NCBI GenBank assembly: GCA_037389465.1
Contig: JAZARR010000130.1
Coordinates: 431,501-495,500 of the forward strand
From: Baylisascaris procyonis
Lineage: Eukaryota; Nematoda; Chromadorea; Rhabditida; Ascarididae
Direction: 5' to 3'
DNA: 64,000 bases
The notes below the pieces were generated by a model. It saw only the letters and a program-made list of their open reading frames with translations, ran no database searches and was not told the DNA's origin. A program made the translations under genes and the position numbers. Positions 36,088 through 45,643 of this stretch are shown here, in pieces; the stretch's first letter is position 1; each line of letters starts with the position of its first letter.

Positions 36088-36203
36088 ATCATCATTGCGA
36101 CTATTTGTTCACCGAAAGTGAGTCAGGAGTGGAGACGCGCGGCTCATCATCACCGCAAGAAACGAAAGTCACCAAGAAAAGCAAGCGCACAAGTAGAAAA
36201 TAA
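36088..36203 (+). CDS. Possible terminal exon, acidic-to-basic tail (left copy)
   Basis: A run of T ending TTTTTTTAG opens a phase-1 frame of 38 codons. It starts HHCDYLF, passes through ESESG and Ser/Pro-rich sequence, and ends in a Lys/Arg-rich run before TAA. The acidic-then-basic layout resembles the 32238-32749 exon. An alternative frame over the same bases is also open. No upstream exon joins without conflict. Confidence 0.28.
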
Positions 36204-38027
36204 TCTCTCTACGCAGAAAACCCTTCTTAAATGTCCACTAATTCTTATGCAAACTAAAGGGATTGTAATCTTGTTGCGTTTGCATGGAAGCAAAGCAATG
36301 GAAACAAGCATGATGATGATGCTCGAACCCAAGTAGTAAACTTACAGTTATCATGGAAGTAAGTAAATTTTGGTGGTTTTTTACTCCTTCTTCCGGAATG
36401 CAAAAATTCCTTGCAGCATTTAGATTTGTATAGGCCGAGTGCGCTCAGTGTTCATTTGGTATACATGGAGAGCTTTGGGCGCTGTGCATAACGCTAGTGT
36501 TTCTTCATACCAGGAGCAAAGAAGGGCGGAAGGTCAGAATTTCAATTTTAAGTAACAAGTCCCATCCAGAAAACCAGTAAAGTGTCGTTTTACTTCCTGT
36601 TAAGAGGTGCAGTTGTTTTCACGTCAGGCTTCAGGTCGGGGTCCTGCAGGATACAGCTGTTTCGAAGATGTAAAAGAGATCGAAATCAATCCTATTACCC
36701 ATATAATATTTATACTTTCAAACTTTATATTGGAGGGTTTTGTGTATGAAGCGTTGCATGCGAATGAGAAATATTGAATGAGCGCTAAATGTGAAATTAA
36801 ATAGAGGAAGCAGTTGTATACGATGTTCAGCGCTCACCAAAAGCGCGTATACCCGCATAACCTGGAATAAAACTCATAAGGATTTTATACACATATACCC
36901 CATAAGTGAAAATCTGGGCGCTTTTATCAGGGGTAGACTTATTGACCGCGAAAAATCCCTTCTAAAAGGTCGAGAAACATGCGTTATTTGGGGGGGGGGA
37001 GTGCACGAGGAGGGGCGTTGAGAGAGATATTTTATTTGGGAAGTAAATCAAGCGTTGCTGTGAGAAATGAAATCCAAACCTAGAATTATCAGCGATGTAA
37101 AAAAGGAATGGGATGACATCGCCTGCTATACATCAACGGGTTGTAGAATTAGAGAACGTAAGTATAATATCTTCTATAAAAAATCACATCAAGCTATAAA
37201 ATTGCAATACGATAAGGTATGACTTAAAACTCATCATTAACAACGCAATGCAAACAATAACGGTATTATGATGGGTTCGTTCTGGTATGATTCAAGTGAG
37301 CCGATTGCTTATCGCCAACCTAGTATTCTAAATTTGAATTGCCAACACAATTAAAATATGCAATAAAATGTGTTCAAGTTTTCACAGAACTGACAGCATA
37401 TACAGGCCTTATAAAAATGATTGTTTGCTAACCTGACTGGCTGGGATGTCACCTCAGCAGTTGTAAAATGACCCTTCTTAAGCAATATCTAGGTATATTT
37501 AAACGTCTGTAACGCCTTTCAAATCAGATGAATCTGCATGAAAGATATATAGCAATCACTCAGTGGTAAAGACCATACTGAGATATTTCTGCAATGCCAC
37601 CTTCAAGTGGTTCGCGAGTTGGTGCTTTCGATCAGACATATACAAGCACACACATCGACATACATCAGCATGAAGTCATTATAATATACTCTGCAACTAC
37701 AAATTATAGAAAATAAAGTAAAAGGGATTAGAGTAAAATCGACTAACAGAAGGAACAGCGAAAGAAAACGTGCACGATTACGGTTTTATTAATTAGCAGA
37801 GGGCTTATTAATAAAGGGTGATTTATGCTTAGTGAATTTGTGTAGCAAATTGTGCGAGACAACTTGCAATTACTTAGAGTGAGGGTTAGCCGTTGAGAGG
37901 TGTTCGATTCATTGGTGGATGAATCGATTCCATAATTTCGATAAAAAACACAAAAAAAGAAGAGGGAACGAACCAATTAACGAAGATTATTTTTATTTTT
38001 TGAGCTTATCGTAGATTCAGCACCAAC
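36204..38027. other. Mostly empty stretch around one candidate exon
   Basis: Apart from the exon at 37067-37157 I see no supported gene. A nine-base G run at 36991-36999 and a single-base homopolymer difference near 36733 (right arm has one extra base at 41657) alter frames between arms. The mirror is 40365-42189. Confidence 0.4.
37067..37157 (+). CDS. Possible first exon of an unknown gene (left copy)
   Basis: ATG in GAGAAATG context is followed by 30 codons and a perfect GTAAGT donor, phase 1 out. The translation is charged with two cysteines (KEWDDIACY, TGCRIRE). A 36-bp intron could lead to a micro-exon ending before GTATGA at 37216, but that is speculative. There is no signal peptide. 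Confidence 0.3.
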
Positions 38028-38240
38028 ATGAGGAACTCTGCCTCCAGCAACGGCTACTTTTTTGTAGCCGTATTACTCCTCATACATCTTAAAGCAGTTC
38101 CGGAAAATTTTTCATATTCAGGGTTTGTCTCACAAATCCGCACCCACCTCGAAAAATGTTCCCTGGACCCCCAAAATACAACGGAGGAAAGAAATCAAAA
38201 ATCTAACTTAGAGACAAAACCTAAAAAGGAGAAAGCTTAA
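38028..38240 (+). CDS. Small secreted protein of 70 residues (left copy)
   Basis: A single frame starts ATG (CACCAACATG context) and ends TAA. The N-terminus is a good signal peptide: polar start, hydrophobic core FFVAVLLLIHL, cleavage region LKAVP. The mature ~45 residues have one Cys, two N-glycosylation motifs (NFS, NTT) and a Lys/Glu-rich C-terminus ending KPKKEKA. It lies about 700 bp from the palindrome edge and points toward the spacer, so the two copies are convergent. No family is recognised. It is the cleanest signal-peptide ORF in the arms. Confidence 0.5.
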   Translation: MRNSASSNGYFFVAVLLLIHLKAVPENFSYSGFVSQIRTHLEKCSLDPQNTTEERNQKSNLETKPKKEKA

Positions 38241-38935
38241 GTATGAAAAAATACTTAAACCGGGTTATTTCCGGAATTCACTCAACAACATATCACGAAA
38301 AACTAATGGTCACGTTTGCGCCTTATCCTCAACACACATGCAAAAAATTAGCTGAAAATACATAAACCATAAAGAGATATCGTTGGGGAAAGCAAAAATG
38401 AGTTAGTGATCTTCTGTATATATATAGAACTTGCGTATTGCATTAACTCTTTGTTTTATTACTTTCGATCATTTTTCTATTGCTTTATATTGCATTACTT
38501 CTTTAACTCAATTTAATCCATGAAACTTTGCTCATATAATGTCAAGCTTTAGCTTTACTTCTGAGGAAATTTAAATCGTCAGGAGAAAAGAGTTGCCCAT
38601 TTGGTCACGCAAAGTCCAAATACTATTTCTTATCTTGGTCGGCCAAAATAAAGTCAGTGACACAAGTGGACACATATATAAGATAAGAAATAGTATACTT
38701 CCTATTGACGTAGGAATCATTTCTTATTCCATTCGCTGCACAGAGAAGAAGGCTCTTAAAACTTTTAAATCCTTGCATCTATTTAAGTGTTATGAATGCT
38801 TGCAGGCGTATTGAGGTCTCTTGTTTGCAACAAAACTTACTGAAGCAACGCATCCATGAAATTCCACTGTAACGTAGTATATGAACGCGTTTATCGTTTG
38901 CAGTAGAAATATGACGGGTAGAAGTGCGCTGAAAT
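38241..38935. other. Arm end without supported gene
   Basis: AT-rich sequence with a nested 17-bp inverted repeat (38620-38696). The reading frame across that hairpin (38593-38814) is an incidental product of it. The mirror is 39457-40151. Confidence 0.5.
38620..38696. repeat. Nested hairpin near the arm end (left copy)
   Basis: ATACTATTTCTTATCTT at 38620-38636 is the exact reverse complement of 38680-38696, with a 43-base loop. A 77-base hairpin of this shape could be a MITE remnant or a small-RNA precursor. Confidence 0.85.
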
Positions 38936-39218
38936 CGAGTACCTTACGAAACATTGTTCTCAAGTGCACCAGGGTGCTGTTAAGTATTATTTTTTGTGAC
39001 CGCCCAGGAAGTTCTTAGTATCTCTCAACATTTTATATTAAATTACTAATCTCAATGCTATCAGTGCCGCAAACTGAAGAATATGAAAGAAGTCTAGAAG
39101 GGTAGGGGGTGAGAAGACGATGAACATAATGCTAAGCAGATGTAGCAGAACTTATTGATTTGAAAGCTTGCAAATATATTATAAAGAAATACTCATAAAT
39201 TATTTATTTACTTTGCAG

Positions 39219-39259
39219 CAACCACCGTAAGTGGCGATAACAATGAATCATCTAATAAG
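39219..39259 (+). CDS. Possible short exon inside the single-copy spacer
   Basis: TTTACTTTGCAG precedes and GTAAGC follows a 41-base segment that is open in phase 1 in, phase 0 out. Its translation is polar and acidic (VSGDNNESSNK), recalling the DNSEENDSSGEPNK start of the 32238-32749 exon. If real, only a transcript entering the spacer from the left arm could use it on this strand. Confidence 0.28.
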
Positions 39260-39319
39260 GTAAGCATACTTGAAATTCTAGTCTTCTATTTGAATCCAAA
39301 TTAAAGCCTCTCGACAAGC

Positions 39320-39362
39320 ACGATTCATTGCAGACGAGGAGACCGTCGCTGCATTGAATCGT
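39320..39362. repeat. Imperfect hairpin in the spacer
   Basis: ACGATTCATTGCAG (39320-39333) pairs with CTGCATTGAATCGT (39349-39362) with one mismatch around a 15-base loop, in which ACG and CGT can also pair. It is off the exact palindrome centre (about 39196). Confidence 0.75.
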
Positions 39363-39695
39363 CAGCATTAATGTCAAATACTGTCAGTCAGTGTTGCTCT
39401 AGCATGTGCCATTTAAGTTGCAACCAAGTGAGATATGATAAACAAAATCGTCGAAAATTTCAGCGCACTTCTACCCGTCATATTTCTACTGCAAACGATA
39501 AACGCGTTCATATACTACGTTACAGTGGAATTTCATGGATGCGTTGCTTCAGTAAGTTTTGTTGCAAACAAGAGACCTCAATACGCCTGCAAGCATTCAT
39601 AACACTTAAATAGATGCAAGGATTTAAAAGTTTTAAGAGCCTTCTTCTCTGTGCAGCGAATGGAATAAGAAATGATTCCTACGTCAATAGGAAGT

Positions 39696-39772
39696 ATACT
39701 ATTTCTTATCTTATATATGTGTCCACTTGTGTCACTGACTTTATTTTGGCCGACCAAGATAAGAAATAGTAT
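39696..39772. repeat. Nested hairpin near the arm end (right copy)
   Basis: Mirror of 38620-38696, with identical 17-bp stems and 43-base loop. Confidence 0.85.
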
Positions 39773-40151
39773 TTGGACTTTGCGTGACCAAATGGGCAAC
39801 TCTTTTCTCCTGACGATTTAAATTTCCTCAGAAGTAAAGCTAAAGCTTGACATTATATGAGCAAAGTTTCATGGATTAAATTGAGTTAAAGAAGTAATGC
39901 AATATAAAGCAATAGAAAAATGATCGAAAGTAATAAAACAAAGAGTTAATGCAATACGCAAGTTCTATATATATACAGAAGATCACTAACTCATTTTTGC
40001 TTTCCCCAACGATATCTCTTTATGGTTTATGTATTTTCAGCTAATTTTTTGCATGTGTGTTGAGGATAAGGCGCAAACGTGACCATTAGTTTTTCGTGAT
40101 ATGTTGTTGAGTGAATTCCGGAAATAACCCGGTTTAAGTATTTTTTCATAC

Positions 40152-40364
40152 TTAAGCTTTCTCCTTTTTAGGTTTTGTCTCTAAGTTAGATTTTTGATTT
40201 CTTTCCTCCGTTGTATTTTGGGGGTCCAGGGAACATTTTTCGAGGTGGGTGCGGATTTGTGAGACAAACCCTGAATATGAAAAATTTTCCGGAACTGCTT
40301 TAAGATGTATGAGGAGTAATACGGCTACAAAAAAGTAGCCGTTGCTGGAGGCAGAGTTCCTCAT
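40152..40364 (-). CDS. Small secreted protein of 70 residues (right copy)
   Basis: Mirror of 38028-38240 with an identical translation: signal peptide, one Cys, two N-glycosylation motifs and a Lys-rich tail. It reads toward the spacer from the right. Confidence 0.5.
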   Translation of the reverse strand: MRNSASSNGYFFVAVLLLIHLKAVPENFSYSGFVSQIRTHLEKCSLDPQNTTEERNQKSNLETKPKKEKA

Positions 40365-41234
40365 GTTGGTGCTGAATCTACGATAAGCTCAAAAAATAAA
40401 AATAATCTTCGTTAATTGGTTCGTTCCCTCTTCTTTTTTTGTGTTTTTTATCGAAATTATGGAATCGATTCATCCACCAATGAATCGAACACCTCTCAAC
40501 GGCTAACCCTCACTCTAAGTAATTGCAAGTTGTCTCGCACAATTTGCTACACAAATTCACTAAGCATAAATCACCCTTTATTAATAAGCCCTCTGCTAAT
40601 TAATAAAACCGTAATCGTGCACGTTTTCTTTCGCTGTTCCTTCTGTTAGTCGATTTTACTCTAATCCCTTTTACTTTATTTTCTATAATTTGTAGTTGCA
40701 GAGTATATTATAATGACTTCATGCTGATGTATGTCGATGTGTGTGCTTGTATATGTCTGATCGAAAGCACCAACTCGCGAACCACTTGAAGGTGGCATTG
40801 CAGAAATATCTCAGTATGGTCTTTACCACTGAGTGATTGCTATATATCTTTCATGCAGATTCATCTGATTTGAAAGGCGTTACAGACGTTTAAATATACC
40901 TAGATATTGCTTAAGAAGGGTCATTTTACAACTGCTGAGGTGACATCCCAGCCAGTCAGGTTAGCAAACAATCATTTTTATAAGGCCTGTATATGCTGTC
41001 AGTTCTGTGAAAACTTGAACACATTTTATTGCATATTTTAATTGTGTTGGCAATTCAAATTTAGAATACTAGGTTGGCGATAAGCAATCGGCTCACTTGA
41101 ATCATACCAGAACGAACCCATCATAATACCGTTATTGTTTGCATTGCGTTGTTAATGATGAGTTTTAAGTCATACCTTATCGTATTGCAATTTTATAGCT
41201 TGATGTGATTTTTTATAGAAGATATTATACTTAC

Positions 41235-41325
41235 GTTCTCTAATTCTACAACCCGTTGATGTATAGCAGGCGATGTCATCCCATTCCTTTTTTACATCGC
41301 TGATAATTCTAGGTTTGGATTTCAT
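41235..41325 (-). CDS. Possible first exon of an unknown gene (right copy)
   Basis: Mirror of 37067-37157 with the same ATG and GTAAGT donor. Confidence 0.3.
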
Positions 41326-42189
41326 TTCTCACAGCAACGCTTGATTTACTTCCCAAATAAAATATCTCTCTCAACGCCCCTCCTCGTGCACTCCCCCCCC
41401 CCAAATAACGCATGTTTCTCGACCTTTTAGAAGGGATTTTTCGCGGTCAATAAGTCTACCCCTGATAAAAGCGCCCAGATTTTCACTTATGGGGTATATG
41501 TGTATAAAATCCTTATGAGTTTTATTCCAGGTTATGCGGGTATACGCGCTTTTGGTGAGCGCTGAACATCGTATACAACTGCTTCCTCTATTTAATTTCA
41601 CATTTAGCGCTCATTCAATATTTCTCATTCGCATGCAACGCTTCATACACAAAACCCCTCCAATATAAAGTTTGAAAGTATAAATATTATATGGGTAATA
41701 GGATTGATTTCGATCTCTTTTACATCTTCGAAACAGCTGTATCCTGCAGGACCCCGACCTGAAGCCTGACGTGAAAACAACTGCACCTCTTAACAGGAAG
41801 TAAAACGACACTTTACTGGTTTTCTGGATGGGACTTGTTACTTAAAATTGAAATTCTGACCTTCCGCCCTTCTTTGCTCCTGGTATGAAGAAACACTAGC
41901 GTTATGCACAGCGCCCAAAGCTCTCCATGTATACCAAATGAACACTGAGCGCACTCGGCCTATACAAATCTAAATGCTGCAAGGAATTTTTGCATTCCGG
42001 AAGAAGGAGTAAAAAACCACCAAAATTTACTTACTTCCATGATAACTGTAAGTTTACTACTTGGGTTCGAGCATCATCATCATGCTTGTTTCCATTGCTT
42101 TGCTTCCATGCAAACGCAACAAGATTACAATCCCTTTAGTTTGCATAAGAATTAGTGGACATTTAAGAAGGGTTTTCTGCGTAGAGAGA

Positions 42190-42305
42190 TTATTTTCTAC
42201 TTGTGCGCTTGCTTTTCTTGGTGACTTTCGTTTCTTGCGGTGATGATGAGCCGCGCGTCTCCACTCCTGACTCACTTTCGGTGAACAAATAGTCGCAATG
42301 ATGAT
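42190..42305 (-). CDS. Possible terminal exon, acidic-to-basic tail (right copy)
   Basis: Mirror of 36088-36203, same acceptor, frame and stop. Confidence 0.28.
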
Positions 42306-43262
42306 CTAAAAAAAATTCGGCATGAACTTTTCGGTGTCAGAAATAGCTAGATCTATAACTCTAGTTTTCTTCACTCTTATGTTCCTTTTACCGCACAGTA
42401 TGCCGGAAACAATCCTTGTAATATGTGATGATCAAAATAACCATAATTTCGCTAATAAAGGGAACATTTCGATTGCGCATTGAATTTATGCAATATAAAG
42501 CAAAAGCAGGCTCTTGTATTCCAATCATATGGAAGATTCTATAGCCTATATTCAGCAAAGCTCATTAGCGAGGATAGTGACTTCTGTTGTTCGGGGACCT
42601 GCCATCACCTACCGAAGATTACGGAGTGGCCGAACGTTATGAGGCAGTGGAACAGTTTCACTTGTTGAAGTCTGATCCCACACTAAGTAGATGAAGCATC
42701 TAGGAAGCATTGCTTCGCGAATGCATTGTAAGGTGACCGAATACAGTATATGCAGTTTTCAAAGTTGCTCAGGTTGTCCTCCATTGCAAGCTCATATTTC
42801 GCCCCTAGATTGAAACAGTTTGAATTATAGGACTAAAATTGTAAAAAATGTTTGGCTAGAAAAAATCGGTGCTGGGATGGCTGAACAAGAAAGGCTATCG
42901 TCTGCATTTTGGGCGAAGAGGAAAGGATATGAGAGGATATAGAGAACTATAAGGATGTTTATCGAGAGCCATTTTGTTCTCAGATATCCAGCTCTTCTGA
43001 CTGTGCACTGCCCAATATCAACATTCTACGGATTCGACAAACGATTCGTTGAATGTAATGGACAGAATGCATCGTATATGCAAATTTAATTTCTCATACG
43101 ATAAAAACAGGTGACTGTATCTGTTAGGGCCATGATTCTGTGCAAATAAACAAAGAACTTTTAGTAAGAGTGCATCGAGGTTGCAGCATATGAAACACTT
43201 TTTTGAATGAACTCTGTCTTAGCATCGCAGTCATCGACATATCAGTGGTAAATAAACAGTTT

Positions 43263-43915
43263 TCAATGATCCATTTGAGGTTTTAATGTTTTCTGGAGCT
43301 TCTGATAGATCTCTTCTTTTAGATTTAGTGAACAGTAACATAACAGCTCGTTCTCTATTTCTGATTCACGGAATGACCTCAGCACGTCAATTACAGTCAC
43401 GAGTTTCAAAGGAGATGAAAATATACCACTTGCACATTGCTCCACTTTGCCTGAAATTAGGTCACATCAAGATCTGAAAGTAAAGTGGTAAAAGTGTTCC
43501 CACGAACCCATCCCCCCAAACCCTGACAAGGATATTGCGAGTAGGTGCCAAATATTTCAGTCCAAGTCGCATCGGTCTTGAGTGATTCTACAGTAATTGA
43601 TTCTGCAGTAACAGCGGTGTAGTCTGCTAGCACCTATAGAGAACCAACTCATGTCGTGCAATGCCTCGGAAATAGACCCATAAAATGACCGTAGTAAAAA
43701 GGAGAAGATGAGCGAATTCAACCGGTCGCTGTTGATTTGGTCAGCTAAAAATGAAGGCAAAAGTTGCGATCAAGCATGAAATGGGACCGATTAAAACTCC
43801 AGGACTCTTTGTCCTATATGCGTTCAATAAGCATAGGTAGGATATCACCAACCATCTTTTGGAGAGCAAATTTACAGAAGTCTTCGTCGTTAATGCCATT
43901 AAATCGCCGGCTATG
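43263..43915 (-). CDS. Candidate three-exon gene, 3' part (right copy)
   Basis: Mirror of 34478-35130: exons 43915-43876, 43744-43634 and 43450-43263, with the same phases and stop. Translations are identical. Confidence 0.45.
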
Positions 43916-44222
43916 CTAGTGAACGTTTCTACAGGTATAAGATGACAGATGAGTGTGTAGGGGATTAAGCATGTTACAGACATTTGAGAACCCTCCCTTC
44001 TTCCGTCAAGAATTTTGAATTAAAACATCTTATCACTCGTTATTTTATTTTTAATGGCTGGATAGAGGATGAAAATGCAGAAAATTAGCGAAAGAAATCG
44101 GAGGTGTTGCTTGGCAATAGCACTAAATATACGAGCTGGTGCGGTGGAGGGTCAGCATCTTAATGTTGCTGAGAGCCATGGCCTCGTGCTTGTGAAGGTC
44201 AGTGTTTTAGATTCACTGAGGG

Positions 44223-44545
44223 TCAATGCCATAGGCCTTCAAATGTCAATCTGCAACATTTTATGCGCAATTCCGTAACATTTTGTCCGCGCTGCCCTGC
44301 GATCGAATGGATGGCTTGAAATTTTTCATTAAAATTGGAAAGTATGCCACTGTTACTTTTAAATGCATGTGAGAGTTCATAGGAAGGAAGCCGTGGGCGA
44401 GACTCAGTGTTTTCACTCTCACTCCCATCTAAGGGAGGCCAAAAGCCGGAGCTCTTCGTGATGCTCGTCCGGTTACCGCCTAAGAAATTACCAATCGAAT
44501 TCAGCCCATCCATCAAAATCCAATGCCTTGTCACTTTTTTGCCTT
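44223..44545 (-). CDS. Possible terminal exon of 107 codons (right copy)
   Basis: Mirror of 33848-34170 with an identical translation. Confidence 0.38.
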
Positions 44546-45643
44546 CTAAAATGAGATTAAGGCCAAAGTGGAGCCGTTTGACACGATGAAGGAGATACAA
44601 GCCGGATTACAGCAATTGCTTGCAGTGGTTTAGGACAAAGGCCTACAGGGAATGCCTGAGGGGAAGTGGAATCTGCGGGATCACTGCGTAAATACAGAAG
44701 AAAAACATTTCGAAAGGGATGAAAGCCAGATTCTTCCTAATCATACCTCATATGGATCTCGTTTCAGTTCCATCAAGGCTACGTTCTCACTGTTTCCGGT
44801 GGAGGATAATAGAGGCCACTCATCCACATGAAAGGTTTTTCTTTGATAGTTTCTTATTCCTGTCATTTTTATCCCTCACTTTCTTCCACGTTACCTTTGA
44901 GGAGAAGAAGTTAATCAATTTTCTCCACGCTCCGCGACGTACCGTTATGGTCTGCTTTTGCCAACACTTGCTAACTTTTAAATGATTGAGCAGATGTACA
45001 CATTTTAAAATTACCGGAAGATGCAGAACTCGGTTCTCGTTCGGACCCTGAAAAGAATCCTTGATCATTCGCTGCATCCGTAGAAGACTTCAGTTTCTTC
45101 TCAAATGGTTACTTTTTTGTACCTTAGCCATTTCAAAAATCAGTTCATGCAATTTCCAATCGTTTCGAAAAGCTCAAAAATCGAAGTTTGGAAAATTATC
45201 CACTTTCTGTTACTTGAAATGCAAAGCTGTTGATGTTGTTCGGCAACCATTTTCCATCAGAAATCGGTGATACTGAATGCGAATTGCGTTTAGATTTAAA
45301 TGGTGATTCAGAAAATATGACTCGTTTTTGATGGCTCAGCCCTTCCTCGGAAAATTTGTGAAAACTTTCGAAATCATTCAATAAGAAATTTCGTAATTTT
45401 TCGTAGATTTTTACATTCTATGCGAGGTAAAATGAATGCGAATTCGTGTGAAGGGAATAAAACAAGCGCAGAAAACGTTCTCAGACTTAGAATTCTTGCG
45501 ATCGCTGAAAATTTGCATTTTTAAGAAAACAATCACTTTATCATTCTGAAAGTTCTGCTCATTTGTCCGTTTTGTACACTAAATGCATTGAAATAAAATA
45601 GCAATAGGTATGCTGGAGGCGGCTTACCTAGCTAAGAGGAATG

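Larger units (their letters stand above)
14378..38935. repeat. Left arm of a giant inverted repeat (palindrome)
   Basis: Every mirrored stretch I compared between 14378 and 38935 matches the reverse complement of 39457-64000. The inner edge is sharp. The shared sequence ending GCGCTGAAAT at 38935 is followed by CGAG on the left, whereas the right arm continues TTTC. The outer edge is not visible because the partner arm reaches the end of the window. Observed differences are a few homopolymer, (TA)n and 2- to 9-bp indels plus at least twelve substitutions, so identity is well above 99.5 percent. All candidate genes listed for this arm recur in mirror order in the other. The structure could be a real genomic palindrome or an assembly inversion; the sequence alone cannot settle this. 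Confidence 0.97.
38936..39456. other. Unique 521-bp spacer at the palindrome centre
   Basis: This is the only sequence between the arms that is not mirrored. It holds a splice-bounded candidate exon (39219-39259), an imperfect 14-bp-stem hairpin (39320-39362), and otherwise AT-rich sequence with no long reading frame. Because it is single-copy, primers or reads anchored here can test whether the palindrome is real. Confidence 0.95.

Noticed and set aside
38593..38814. 73-codon frame present in both arms
   Set aside because: It spans the perfect 17-bp hairpin; the open frame is explained by that repeat and has a non-ATG start and no splice support.
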